Assembly: GCA_963513935.1 (NCBI GenBank) | Contig: OY740772.1 | Coordinates: forward strand, 103,063,340-103,127,339 | From: Aphrophora alni | Taxonomy: Eukaryota; Arthropoda; Insecta; Hemiptera; Aphrophoridae | Reading direction: 5' to 3' | Length of the DNA stretch: 64,000 nucleotides | Shown: piece by piece, positions 33,991 to 46,838 of the stretch | Layout of the letters: each line of letters opens with the position of its first letter | Position numbering within the stretch: position 1 is the stretch's first letter | Notes under the pieces: generated by a model | What the model was told of the DNA's origin: nothing | Databases searched by the model: none | What the model saw: the letters and a program-made list of their open reading frames with translations, nothing else | Translations under genes and position numbers: made by a program

Positions 33991-36109
33991 TATTGATAAC
34001 GCCAAAATTCGATTCATTTTTAGACACAGTTTCCTCGTAGTTCGGTGAACTTTGTAAACCGGCTTTGAAACTTCTTTAAGACTTTCAAAAAATACGATTT
34101 CGAGAACTGTGTGATTCGTTTCAGCGACGACCTTTTCGAAACTTTATCCATCCAGCCATTTTCACGTTTAGAATCGTTCGGAAACCACTTCAGCTCATAA
34201 ACGTGCAGTTACTCGGATCAAAACGTAGTTACGTGTCATAAACGGAACAAAATCGAAAAAAAAAATGTTTGCTCAGCACCACATAAAGACTATCTCAATT
34301 ACAAAGTAGTACATTACTCTAACTACGAACTGTGTAGAGCTACATATCTTTGATACACCCAGTAACATTATTGGTGATCCTGCTTTGAATGTACGCTTGT
34401 AAACTTATTATACATATATTTCTTTTCTTTTTGATTAAAGGCGAAAAATCTCTCGGTCATACAACTTTATAAACAGATGTAAGATAAGAATATATAATAA
34501 AGACTTCTAGCCCTCGAATACTCCAATAACGTTAGGATCAGAAGAGAACAAGAGTTGGTCAAGATCTAACTCAAAACTACATTAAAATAGTGTAAATCCA
34601 ACTTGGGTCCCTTGGGATTCTTATTACTGTACTCAGTATAAGTGAGCCCCTAAGCAATTGAAACCACCGAATAAAGTGCTTTCATTTGATCCACCACTTT
34701 CATTTGTTATAATTGTACTTATATTTTTATATTCAAAAATTGTTAAAAATAATTGTCATTAAATCATTTTCTTTTTATTACTTTTACATAAAGTAAAATG
34801 ATCAAGTCAGTTTTAATTGTGCAAAGATTTTTTTAAACAGAAAAAAATAATTTTCTAAAGTTATTTTTGTCATCTCTAATTAGTAAAACATGGAGAAAAC
34901 ATTAAACCATAAGATTCTAAGGAATGTATATGCATAACCTTTCTTTTAATAATAAACATTTTGTTAAGTATATACAAGAAACATCGTATAAGGTAAAGGT
35001 AGGAAAGAGAATATAATAAAATATAATAATGTCAGCCAATTGTACAAATATAATAATCCATAAATCAAGCTGAACTCGGTAACAAGGACTGCATACACAC
35101 ATAGATGGGAGAAATAGAGCAAAAATACGTATAATACTGACACTGATTGAGGTTATATACTGGAACTTCCTCACATATACATCTTCAAAAGCAAATACTA
35201 ACCAATATTGTATCCCCACATCTTCAAGAAAGTATTTTGATTCACGTGAAAAGGGGGAAATGAGTTGTTTTTAATTTATAATTTGTCTCAATGCATTTCT
35301 TATAGAAAAACGAAAAGCCAAAGTTGGTTTTTAATTGAAGTATAATTTTTAATTACGACTATGAAGACTATAACGATGTCACTTGGCTCAGAACCGAAAG
35401 TATAAGTTGGTCTACTTGAGCAGGGTCCGTTTTACCTTAACGTAGAAAACAGCTGACTGAAACTTGGTTGGTAGCTATATTGTTTGATGAGACTGTGTAA
35501 AATACCACGCATCAACTCGTTTAGAAATAACACAGCAAAAACAAATTGTCACCCCCTCAGCCCCTCCCATTTACTTAGGATAACTAGACGAGGTTTCATA
35601 TTAATCAAGGAGCAACACGCGAAGAAGAATTTTCAGCGACTGTCCTCTAGATTACATGTTGATCTAGTCTGTAATACAGACCAATCTGTCAGTCTATCAA
35701 CGCCCACCGCAGACAGGTCGAGTTCTATTCATGGCTAGGAGATCAAAGGCTTGCTTGGTGGTCATTCAATCCTAGTGTGCAGCTGTCTCATTTATTATTG
35801 AAACCACTAATTAATAATTAAACACAGTCATTATTAAGATTTTTGTACTAATTTACACAAACATTTTTCCCCCTTGTAATCTTGTTCAATTTAAATGAAA
35901 ATATAGTTATTTTATATTTTTCTCCTTGCCAATGAGTCGTACATATTTATTCAGCAAGCGTCACGTGTTAAATAAAATAAAACTATAAGCTTCATACAAC
36001 AAAGCATAGTAAAAACAAGTTTATAATATTATAATAACAGAAATTATTTATATTGACGACGCTGTGGAAATCAGTTTACTTTCCTTTCGGAATAAACATA
36101 AGATGATTC
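33991..36109. other. Intergenic DNA with one antisense R3 copy
   Basis: About 34440-34610 is an R3 copy in minus orientation (GCGAAAAATCTCTCGGTCAT, AGAGAACAAGAGTTGGTCAA, GTAAATCCAACTTGGGTCC). Frames at 34917-35219 (-, 100 codons, hydrophobic) and 35484-35738 (+, 84 codons) were not recognised and are probably chance. Confidence 0.4.
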
Positions 36110-36510
36110 GGTTTTACTCAGTTGATTGTTTAAAATCAGTTGTCGTGAAGGTTTTCTGAACCTCGTAGGAGTGTATATTCTAAACAATCTCCACTCGCTT
36201 CGCTCGTATCAGTTTCTTGGATCTATCGCGACACAAAACATGTTAAAGTGGTCGCTATTTTTATTTTAAATTCTGAATTTCAATAGTGTTCTATATGAGA
36301 TTAAAGTCACATATATGATACTCCATTTGATGTTTCTACTTTAATTAGAAAAGCCAACTATTGTGCTTACGTACAAGCCACAACAACGACGGACGTATGG
36401 TGTGACGAAAATAAAATTTTCTGTTTTCTGAGGCCATGAAACGTAAAGGTAAGTCAAAAACTGAGGTCAATTTTTTTTTTTATTACCAAACTTAGCCTAT
36501 ATTTACTGCG
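36110..36510 (+). repeat. R1 dispersed repeat
   Basis: Shows CACTCGCTTCGCTCGTATCA, TTGTGCTTACGTACAAGCCA, TTTTCTGAGGCCATGAAACG, GGTAAGTCAAAAACTGAGGT and TTACCAAACTTAGCCTATA. The middle section present in 6205-7020 is missing. Confidence 0.7.
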
Positions 36511-37126
36511 CAACTCAAAAATAGAGAAATAAGACTCCTATATACAGATAACCTTGCAATTTAAACTGGAACTGAAGACGACCAATAAAGAAAAATTCAC
36601 ATTAAAAATATTAGAAACGAAAATGAAAGTTATGCCTTTTTAGAAACACGTATATGTAAGAACAAATATTTTAGTAATTAACAATATACTGAAACAGGTT
36701 AATCAACTTTAAGTAGCTAGGATATGAAGTCACATAAAATTACAATACAAAGGCAGGACGTGGAAGCATTTGTGAAGTTATATACAACCATATTAAAAAC
36801 AATACAAGGAGAGAAATGAGATACAGTTCTCACAAAACTATATGTTCTCACTATTACATACACTAATATAAGTGAATCTTATGTCATCAGAAACGCCAGG
36901 AGAGTCAAATTTGAAGCATTCTAAAAATGAACGTATGGTTTAATAGATTTAGAAATTATGAGATTAGAGGGGAACTAAGCATAATTATTATAAATGGTTG
37001 GAGTCAGGTTACCACTTGAAGTAAAATATTACAAAGCAATAGGACGAAGAGGTTTGGTTCAATCGAGGAAACAACAGGAATCGTAATAAACACATGAAAG
37101 AAGAAAATCGTGTCAAGAGATTGACC
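36511..37126. other. Intergenic DNA, possibly LINE-derived
   Basis: Parts of 36720-37100 look like decayed coding DNA on the plus strand, but no motif can be assigned. Confidence 0.25.
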
Positions 37127-37420
37127 TTATAATAAGTAAACTAGCCTTTTCATCAAGTTATAGGGGAACAGGCCTAAGAATAAGGCACTTCGCAGATCGG
37201 GTGAAAACGCTGTACTATTCTCGAAGTAAACGTTAAGGGTTGCGAGGAGGGTAAGTCTCAGGTAGCTGGCGATTCGGAGGCAAAGTAAATGTTTGTGGAA
37301 CGGTGTTATTTTAACGACATAATCCACCTCTTCCTCTACCGCCCCGCACCGGACACAAGTGCCTCCTTAGGGCTGTTCCACTATATACGATAAACCTGTA
37401 CCGATTCTGATGAAATAGAG
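37127..37420 (-). pseudogene. LINE ORF2 terminal zinc-binding region, decayed
   Basis: The minus strand reads SGTALRRHLC; in the next frame CGAVEEEVDYVVKITPFHKH and then LRIASYLRLTLLATL. This matches the end of I/R1-type ORF2, where TGxxxLRRHL is followed by a Cys-Cys-His-Cys motif (C-x-x-C-G-x-x-E-E-x-x-x-H). Here the expected His is Tyr and the last Cys is lost. A one-base frameshift lies at about 37350. The two frames at 37127-37327 and 37311-37544 are pieces of this relic. Confidence 0.65.
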
Positions 37421-37544
37421 AGCAATCGATTTTTAACTGAATTTCCATTCTTTTACCCAACCATAAATATGTATTTAGGCCTAATTTAAATATTTTATAC
37501 TTTATTTCATTATTAAAATAATCAAAATGGTTGTTTGTTGACAT

Positions 37545-38585
37545 TCCGAATATTGATTTAATAATAACGAATTTTGAGACTTACAGTCTTAAAATATTCT
37601 ATTTTCATCGCTATATTACGACGACCGTTTCGGCTATTCAGCCATTTTCAAGCTTTGTAGCCGGATAAATCCTTTGTCAATTGTTAACAAAAACACTAAA
37701 ATAACAATACATTAACACAACCACCATAATTAATTAATTTTTTTACAAAAAAAAATACACGAAACATATTTTTTTTAAAATCTGGGTGTGTGATTATGAC
37801 CACACGATAGAAGTGAAAACATATGAATAGACTATCATTATTAACTTACAAATTGATGTCTAAGTCTTTCATATTATTGGAGAAATGCGAGAAGTTACCT
37901 TGATACGAAATAAATTTTTCACTATTAATAAAATTGCAGCACAAATTGTAAACACTTTAAATATTACACTGATCATATACAATAACATTGGAACGATGCA
38001 CTTCTTGTCGGACAGTAAACGTGGCTGATGACGACTGGAGCCGAGTATAGACGATTCAGTGCGTCACCGACCCGAGCGTGCTTGATGTCGAGTGGAGCCG
38101 AGTAAACCCGATTCAGCGTAACCTACCCGAGCGTGATGATGGTACTTACGTTCACTCCTCAGCAAAAACCTACCAAAAGAAGTTTTCACTTCAAAAACAG
38201 AATCAATTAAAATGTCATCGACTAGTTGGGCCCTACGCTCCGATTCGCTCTGCGGATGATTTCAAATTGCTAAAGAGAATTTATATTAAATCCATCACCC
38301 GCAGAACGTATCTGAGTGCTGGGCCCAACTAGTCGATGACATTTGAATTGACTCTATTTTTGTTAATAATTATTCGTGTACAGTTTTAATTGTTTTTACA
38401 TTTATTATTGTGGTTGTGTTAATGCACTGTAACTAAGTATATTTGTTACCAATAATTGACAAAGGATTATCCGGCTACAAAGCTTGAAAATGGCTTAATA
38501 GCCGAAACGGCCGTCGTTATACGGCAATGAAAATAGAATAGTGTAAGACGATAAGTCTCAACATTGATTATTATAAAAATTAAGT
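37545..38585. repeat. Foldback element with ~190-bp terminal inverted repeats
   Basis: The left arm (about 37545-37735) and right arm (about 38395-38585) are inverted copies. Shared words are TTTTCAAGCTTTGTAGCCGG, CCTTTGTCAATT, CATTAACACAACCAC and the GCCGAAACGG(C/T)CGTCG motif. The interior has a second, nested inverted repeat (38190-38230 against 38315-38360), which includes the perfect pair TCATCGACTAGTTGGGCCC. A third short pair, TCTGCGGATGAT against ATCACCCGCAGA, lies inside that. There is no transposase, so it would be non-autonomous. The frame 38078-38332 (+) crosses the inner hairpin and is not a gene. The family was not identified. Confidence 0.85.
38020..38140. repeat. GC-rich tandem duplication inside the foldback element
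   Basis: Two copies of about 58 bp carry TGGAGCCGAGTA, CGATTCAG, GCGT.ACC and ACCCGAGCGTG. The GC content contrasts with the AT-rich arms. Confidence 0.75.
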
Positions 38586-38689
38586 ATAATAATTCACATA
38601 TCGAAATTCACTTGTAACGATAGAGAACAAAGAAATTTTTAACTTTTTAAAACAATTAATTCACATAATAATAGATTCAAAAGAGGATT

Positions 38690-39330
38690 TGAAAGAATAT
38701 TTAATTAAATTACTTTTAAAAAAACAAAGGCAAAATGGGAATAGTTCCAATTTTTGACTATAGAATGAATTCTTTTGTATTTTACGTTCCTCTCCGATTG
38801 CCTTTACTTCTGTGTCAAAAGTTTAGGATATTGTATAATAAAGAAATTAAGGAAAACAAAATAAATATATTCTGGCTCGAAGTTTGTGAAAGTACTTAAA
38901 GCCTTGGATTCCCAAAGGTAAGTTCTGTCCCACAGTCACGGAGAATATACTTCAAACTGTGTATACATCTCAATGTACTCCGACAGAGTAAACCTGAATA
39001 TTCCTTTAATTGCCGCCATTATATAAATGAATAACTGAAGTTTACATTTTTATTTCCTTAAAAAGTTTGAAACTTTTTGATTCATCTTAAATCTCTAGTT
39101 AGAATGAAAGATACTCATTAAAAAAATATTTTAACTTACAAAGCGGGGATTGTAAAATAGCTTTATTAAATTTAATTGGGAATTATATATTTCAAGAATT
39201 GTATGATGTTTATACATTTTACATTAACAAGATTTGTCTGTGTTGCATGAATATATTTAATATTAGTAGAGTGTTTGTAACTTTTTACCATTTTAATGCA
39301 ACATAATTATTGATCTAGCAAGCTGATCTA
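38690..39330 (+). repeat. R2 dispersed repeat, copy 2
   Basis: Same orientation and order as 20870-21430: CCGATTGCCTTTACTTC, GAAGTTTGTGAAAGTA, GATTCCCAAAGGTAAGTTCT, CTCCGACAGAGTAAACC, AATATTCCTTTAATTGCCGC and TTGCATGAATAT. Confidence 0.75.
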
Positions 39331-40390
39331 TGATTTTTATTAAATGTGATATGTACGAGACATAACAAGCAACCGATTGAAACAAAACTTGAAATAAAAT
39401 TTGATCCGTAAAAGTTTCCTGTAGCCAGCATTTACCTGATCAAATAAAACCAAAGTACTTACCCAGCCCCACCATACAATGTAACATAAGATCTTTTAAA
39501 TGTCATATCTACGAGACATAACGAGCAACCGATTGAAACAAAACTTCAAATGAAATGTGTTCCATTTCGTAAGAGTTTCCCGTAACCAGATCAAATGATA
39601 CTTGCATAGCAACATTTTTTGTTTACGTAAATATGTTTTTAAGTTTGCTCCTATACTGTGAACATTACGTACTTAGTACATTAGTACGTGAACATACTGT
39701 GAAAATTTATTTCACCTAGGGGGGGGGGGTTCTGATCCCATTTGTGATCGTATCCCCGTCTCTGGAAACTTTCACGCTTTTAAACATCTAACTCAGTGCA
39801 TTTACGTGTCCCAACAGCAATCCAGGGACACCACATATGAGATACTAAAGCGATATCGGTAACGAAATAAAGCAGTGCGTCAACGACGGCGTTAATAGAT
39901 CTGCTACGGTGGCGACAGCTAAATAATAATCATTTCTTTCTTTGATTTCCTTCCCCCAATACAAACGAAAATAAAACGATTTCTTGGCGAACATTGCACA
40001 CGTATTCGCTTTACCTGTCCACACAGATACAACCGGGTTTTTTCCCATCTACCCCTAATTTTACTAATTTTTTCAATATAAATTTCGATTTTCTTCAAAA
40101 TTACATCAGATTATCCCTTAGCATTTTTTTTACTAAGTAACTCAAATTTCATGTCAATCAGACTACTCGTTCGTTAGATATCGTGTTTAGAGGAGGTAGA
40201 TATAAAAATGGTGTACGTGTTCGCTTTCACCCAGGCTCTTATAAACAATGTTTAACAATAAGTTGAAAAACTTCTAGAAGTGAAGGGATCAAAATAACGA
40301 GAAAAGTTTTAACAATAGATTTGAAAAATGTTCCGATTTTCGTCTATCAAATCGTGTATTTTTTTATAAAATTATTTTTATAATAACGTA
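39331..40390. other. Intergenic DNA with a short R1 fragment and G-run
   Basis: An R1 head fragment (CTTACCCAGCCCCACCATAC) lies at about 39441-39510. GTCATATCTACGAGACATAA and the text after it occur twice (about 39345 and 39502), a small local duplication. A run of G is at 39719-39730. The frame 39845-40048 (-) was not recognised. Confidence 0.4.
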
Positions 40391-40392
40391 AT

Positions 40393-43300
40393 TAAATAGA
40401 GAATTGTAATGTTGACTAATTTAATTAGAGAATTTTAATGTTGACTAATTTAAATAGAGAATTTTAATGTTGAATGTAATTTAAATAGAGAATTAATGTT
40501 GACTAATTTAAATAGAAAATTTTAATGTTGACTAATTTAAATAGAGAATTTTAATGTTGACTAATTTAAATAGAAAATTTTAAAGTTGATTAATTTAAAT
40601 AGAGAATTTTAATGTTGACTAATTTAAATAGAGAATTATAATGTTGACTAATTTAAATAGAGAATTTTAATGTTGACTAATTTAAATAGAGAATTTTAAT
40701 GTTGACTAATTTAAATAGAGAATTTTAATGTTGACTAATTTAAATAGAAAATTTTAATGTTGACTAATTTAAATAGAGAATTTTAATGTTGACAAATTTA
40801 AATAGAGAATTTTAATGTTGACTAATTTAAATAGAAAATTTTAATGTTGACTAATTTAAATAGAGAATTTTAATGTTCACTAATTTAAATAGAGAATTTT
40901 AATGTTGACTAATTTAAATAGAGAATTTTAATGTTGACTAATTTAAATAGAGAATTTTAATGTTGACTAATTTAAATAGAAAATTTTAATGTTGACTAAT
41001 TTAAATAGAGAATTTTAATGTTGACAAATTTAAATAGAGAATTTTAATGTTGACTAATTTAAATAGAGAATTTTAATGTTGACTAATTTAAATAGAGAAT
41101 TTTAATGTTGACTAATTTAAATAGAGAATTTTAATGTTGACTAATTTAAATAGAGAATTTTAATGTTGACTAATTTAAATAGAGAATTTTAATGTTGACT
41201 AATTTAAATAGAGAATTTTAATGTTGACAAATTTAAATAGAGAATTTTAATGTTGACTAATTTAAATAGAAAATTTTAATGTTGACTAATTTAAATAGAG
41301 AATTTTAATGTTGACTAATTTAAATAGAGAATTTTAATGTTGACTAATTTAAATAGAAAATTTTAATGTTGACTAATTTAAATAGAAAATTTTAATGTTG
41401 ACTAATTTAAATAGAGAATTTTAATGTTGACAAATTTAAATAGAGAATTTTAATGTTGACTAATTTAAATAGAGAATTTTAATGTTGACTAATTTAAATA
41501 GAGAATTTTAATGTTGACTAATTTAAATAGAGAATTTTAATGTTGACTAATTTAAATAGAGAATTTTAATGTTGACTAATTTAAATAGAGAATTTTAATG
41601 TTGACAAATTTAAATAGAGAATTTTAATGTTGACTAATTTAAATAGAGAATTTTAATGTTGACAAATTTAAATAGAGAATTTTAATGTTGACTAATTTAA
41701 ATAGAGAATTTTAATGTTGACTAATTTAAATAGAGAATTTTAATGTTGACAAATTTAAATAGAGAATTTTAATGTTGACTAATTTAAATAGAGAATTTTA
41801 ATGTTGACTAATTTAAATAGAGAATTTTAATGTTGACTAATTTAAATAGAGAATTTTAATGTTGACTAATTTAAATAGAGAATTTTAATGTTGACTAATT
41901 TAAATAGAGAATTTTAATGTTGACTAATTTAAATAGAGAATTTTAATGTTGACTAATTTAAATAGAGAATTTTAATGTTGACAAATTTAAATAGAGAATT
42001 TTAATGTTGACTAATTTAAATAGAGAATTTTAATGTTGACTAATTTAAATAGAGAATTTTAATGTTGACTAATTTAAATAGAGAATTTTAATGTTGACTA
42101 ATTTAAATAGAGAATTTTAATGTTGACTAATTTAAATAGAGAATTTTAATGTTGACTAATTTAAATAGAGAATTTTAATGTTGACTAATTTAAATAGAGA
42201 ATTTTAATGTTGACTAATTTAAATAGAGAATTTTAATGTTGACTAATTTAAATAGAGAATTTTAATGTTGACTAATTTAAATAGAGAATTTTAATGTTGA
42301 CAAATTTAAATAGAGAATTTTAATGTTGACTAATTTAAATAGAGAATTTTAATGTTGACTAATTTAAATAGAGAATTTTAATGTTGACTAATTTAAATAG
42401 AGAATTTTAATGTTGACTAATTTAAATAGAGAATTTTAATGTTGACTAATTTAAATAGAGAATTTTAATGTTGACTAATTTAAATAGAGAATTTTAATGT
42501 TGACTAATTTAAATAGAGAATTTTAATGTTGACTAATTTAAATAGAGAATTTTAATGTTGACTAATTTAAATAGAGAATTTTAATGTTGACTAATTTAAA
42601 TAGAGAATTTTAATGTTGACTAATTTAAATAGAGAATTTTAATGTTGACTAATTTAAATAGAGAATTTTAATGTTGACTAATTTAAATAGAGAATTTTAA
42701 TGTTGACTAATTTAAATAGAGAATTTTAATGTTGACAAATTTAAATAGAGAATTTTAATGTTGACTAATTTAAATAGAGAATTTTAATGTTGACTAATTT
42801 AAATAGAGAATTTTAATGTTGACTAATTTAAATAGAGAATTTTAATGTTGACTAATTTAAATAGAGAATTTTAATGTTGACTAATTTAAATAGAGAATTT
42901 TAATGTTGACAAATTTAAATAGAGAATTTTAATGTTGACAAATTTAAATAGAGAATTTTAATGTTGACTAATTTAAATAGAGAATTTTAATGTTGACAAA
43001 TTTAAATAGAGAATTTTAATGTTGACAAATTTAAATAGAGAATTTTAATGTTGACTAATTTAAATAGAGAATTTTAATGTTGACTAATTTAAATAGAGAA
43101 TTTTAATGTTGACTAATTTAAATAGAGAATTTTAATGTTGACTAATTTAAATAGAGAATTTTAATGTTGACTAATTTAAATAGAGAATTTTAATGTTGAC
43201 AAATTTAAATAGAGAATTTTAATGTTGACTAATTTAAATAGAGAATTTTAATGTTGACAAATTTAAATAGAGAATTTTAATGTTGACTAATTTAAATAGA

Positions 43301-44500
43301 GAATTTTAATGTTGACTAATTTAAATAGAGAATTTTAATGTTGACTAATTTAAATAGAGAATTTTAATGTTGACTAATTTAAATAGAGAATTTTAATGTT
43401 GACAAATTTAAATAGAGAATTTTAATGTTGACTAATTTAAATAGAGAATTTTAATGTTGACTAATTTAAATAGAGAATTTTAATGTTGACTAATTTAAAT
43501 AGAGAATTTTAATGTTGACTAATTTAAATAGAGAATTTTAATGTTGACTAATTTAAATAGAGAATTTTAATGTTGACAAATTTAAATAGAGAATTTTAAT
43601 GTTGACTAATTTAAATAGAAAATTTTAATGTTGACTAATTTAAATAGAGAATTTTAATGTTGACTAATTTAAATAGAGAATTTTAATGTTGACTAATTTA
43701 AATAGAGAATTTTAATGTTGACTAATTTAAATAGAAAATTTTAATGTTGACTAATTTAAATAGAGAATTTTAATGTTGACAAATTTAAATAGAGAATTTT
43801 AATGTTGACTAATTTAAATAGAGAATTTTAATGTTGACTAATTTAAATAGAGAATTTTAATGTTGACTAATTTAAATAGAGAATTTTAATGTTGACTAAT
43901 TTAAATAGAGAATTTTAATGTTGACTAATTTAAATAGAGAATTTTAATGTTGACTAATTTAAATAGAGAATTTTAATGTTGACAAATTTAAATAGAGAAT
44001 TTTAATGTTGACTAATTTAAATAGAAAATTTTAATGTTGACTAATTTAAATAGAGAATTTTAATGTTGACTAATTTAAATAGAGAATTTTAATGTTGACT
44101 AATTTAAATAGAGAATTTTAATGTTGACTAATTTAAATAGAGAATTTTAATGTTGACTAATTTAAATAGAAAATTTTAATGTTGACTAATTTAAATAGAG
44201 AATTTTAATGTTGACAAATTTAAATAGAGAATTTTAATGTTGACTAATTTAAATAGAAAATTTTAATGTTGACTAATTTAAATAGAGAATTTTAATGTTG
44301 ACAAATTTAAATAGAGAATTTTAATGTTGACTAATTTAAATAGAAAATTTTAATGTTGACTAATTTAAATAGAGAATTTTAATGTTCACTAATTTAAATA
44401 GAGAATTTTAATGTTGACTAATTTAAATAGAAAATTTTAATGTTGACTAATTTAAATAGAGAATTTTAATGTTGAATAATTTAAATAGTGAATTTTATGT
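40393..44500. repeat. Satellite array of 29-bp monomers (roughly 140 copies)
   Basis: The monomer is 29 bp with core TTTAAATAGAGAATTTTAAT followed by GTTGACTAA. Copies are near-identical over 4.1 kb. Two recurrent variants are GACAAATTT (for GACTAATTT) and TAGAAAATT (for TAGAGAATT). The first monomers (40393-40500) and the last (44470-44500) are the most diverged, as at the edges of arrays that homogenise by unequal exchange. Stops in every frame rule out coding. The assembled length may understate the real one. Confidence 0.97.
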
Positions 44501-46320
44501 TAAGTAAAAGTACGTAACTGTGAACACTAAGTACAAAACATGAATATTTATAAAAACAAACAGTTTCAAAATGACTGCAATAATTTTTTTTTCCTGTAAT
44601 CACGAAGACTGTTATCTTGAGAAAACATTAATTTTTTTTATAGTTTTAATGATAAACACACAAACGTGTTTGCTTTACAGCAGTCAAATGATAACCTAAA
44701 CATACATTTTTAAAACTAATTTCATAATAACTATATAACTCATAAATAAGAACAACTGTTTTTAAATCATGGAAATAGGTTTTTAGTTTTAAGATCCAAA
44801 ACGATGAAAAGAAAGGAAAATTTCCGTAGTATTTAATTAAAAAGAATGAATTAATGATATCTATAATCAGACTCGTTTACAGCTAGGTCTTTAACCTCTC
44901 TCTGGTCGCGAATACATAACGTTCATAAAGTTGTTGTGCGAGATATAGGAATATTTTTTGACTTACACATAATAATACAAAGTAAAGGTAAGTTTTGGTA
45001 ATAGAAAAAAAAATATCGACTACGTCGTTTTTTGACTGATCTTCGATATCGATATTGAGAAAGTGTTTTTCGACATAACATCCGTCCGTTAACGTTGTCG
45101 TCTCTATGCAAGCACGGTAGCGACCACCAAAACTACGATAGGAACATGACATTTGGAAAAGCTTATGTACCTTAAATTAGTACTTCCTCTCAATTATAAA
45201 TTTTTTTTCTCTGGATAATTAAAATCAAAGCATCACGGCTATCATCAACCTACCAAGTAGTCGCTCTTTATGGAAAGAAAATTTAAGTTTAACTACGCAA
45301 CCGTACCTACAAGCTCTTTAAAGAAGAAACATAGGACAACTTGGCATATTCAGTTTCCCTTCTAAACTTGTTTTCAATTAATATGCCCAAACGAAGAGAT
45401 AGCACTGCCCCTGCACACAGAGAGGTCCGAAGGGAAGCGACCTAGATCAGAATAATCTGCGACCACGACCACACCATAGACCTCCGATCTCTGACCATCA
45501 CTCTACGCCCTTTATTCTTATTCCATGTCGGACCTCCCCTATACCGACCCCAACTACCCCAAGAATATATTACTCAAACTACTTCTCTTCACCATAAAAC
45601 GCCCAGCGTGGGTTACTCCGGCAAATGTTAGTTTTATCAGTTTCACGACGACAAGATTACAAATATCACGAACCACAATACTGATACATTGCAAGTTATG
45701 ACATGTAATGCAGAGAACATTAAACAAAGTTTTCAACATATAATGACTGTCACAGAGAGCAGAGATGAAGAGCTTATTCATGCAGAAGTGTGTCATGATT
45801 AAAACAAACTCGACGGTATTAGTTTTGTTGAAAGGTTGCAGGAATTTGCATCAAAGTCTTGCGAATAATATAACATTCACGTCAACACCGTTGTAACTAC
45901 AAACTGTAATTAAAAACTAATTTTTAATCATCTTCAACGAAGTCCGTAGAAAATATTGATTTTAGTTGGTGACACCACTACTGTACTTCCATCGCCTCCT
46001 CTCTTCTACCTATCCCAAAAGTTTTATCCGCTCATTTCCTTTTGCGTAGGTTAGGAAAAATCTAATCAATAACACAAAACATGAAGAACAAATTAGTTGA
46101 TAGCCCATTTATAGCCCCTTTCTAGCCCATTTTGAAAATAAAATTTTAATATTTTCTTTTATTTTTTACGTAGAAGTGGTATGTAAATAATATTAGGTCG
46201 TCACATGAGAAACCTATTATTAGAGCTCTATTACTAAGTGGAATTAATAGATGTCAAATACTTTTCAGTTGTGGGAGAAGCAACTCAGTCCACGGTACTT
46301 CACATTCCTCCCATGGGCTA
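44501..46320. other. Intergenic DNA with an antisense R1 fragment
   Basis: About 45045-45200 is R1 in minus orientation (AACATCCGTCCGTTAACGTT, GTCGTCTCTATGCAAGCACG, GGTAGCGACCAC). Frames at 44883-45152 (-) overlap it. A patch of higher GC at 45390-45620 shows nothing recognisable. Confidence 0.45.
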
Positions 46321-46321
46321 A

Positions 46322-46838
46322 GACGTCCATGGGTGATTTGGTAAGACGTGGCGCTTGGAGAAAAAACTATAGGGTATATGTTAGGATTTGCTACTTGGCG
46401 GAAGAAATACAGGTGATTTGGCGCTTGGGGGTAGAACTTTTGGAGCATATGGTAGGAAGTGGCGCTTGAAGGAAGATATGTAAGTGATTTAGTTAGATGT
46501 GGCGCTTGGAAATAGAACTATAGGGCATATGGTAGGACGTGGCGTTTAGAGGGAAAATATAGGTGATTTGAAAGAAGGTGGCGCTTGGAGGTAGAACTAT
46601 AGAAAATATGGTAAGACGTGGTGCTGGAAGGAAGAATTATAGGTGATTTGGTAAGATGTGGTTCTTGAAAAAAGAACTATAGGAGATATGGTACGATCTG
46701 GCATATGGAGTAAGAAGTATAGGTGATTTGGAAGGATCTGGCGCTTGGAAGTAGGACATATGATAGGATGTGGCGCTTGAACGAAAACGTATAGGTGATT
46801 TGGAAGGATGTGGCGCTTGGAGGAAGAACTATAGTGGT
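46322..46838. repeat. Diverged minisatellite of ~41-bp units, arranged as alternating pairs
   Basis: Units carry GGTGATTTGG.AAGATGTGG or GG.CATATGGTAGGACGTGG, each followed by CGCTTGGAGGAAGAACTATA-like text. The two types alternate, giving a ~82-bp dimer repeated about six times. Frames here (46251-46469 +, 46254-46448 -, 46677-46898 -) are products of the repeat. Confidence 0.8.

Noticed and set aside
34917..35219. 100-codon hydrophobic minus frame as a membrane protein
   Set aside because: AT-rich codons, no recognised family and no promoter or splice signals; chance frames of this size and composition are expected here.
9177..44500. CRISPR-like regular repeats
   Set aside because: The units are continuous tandem repeats without unique spacers, and the DNA is eukaryotic.
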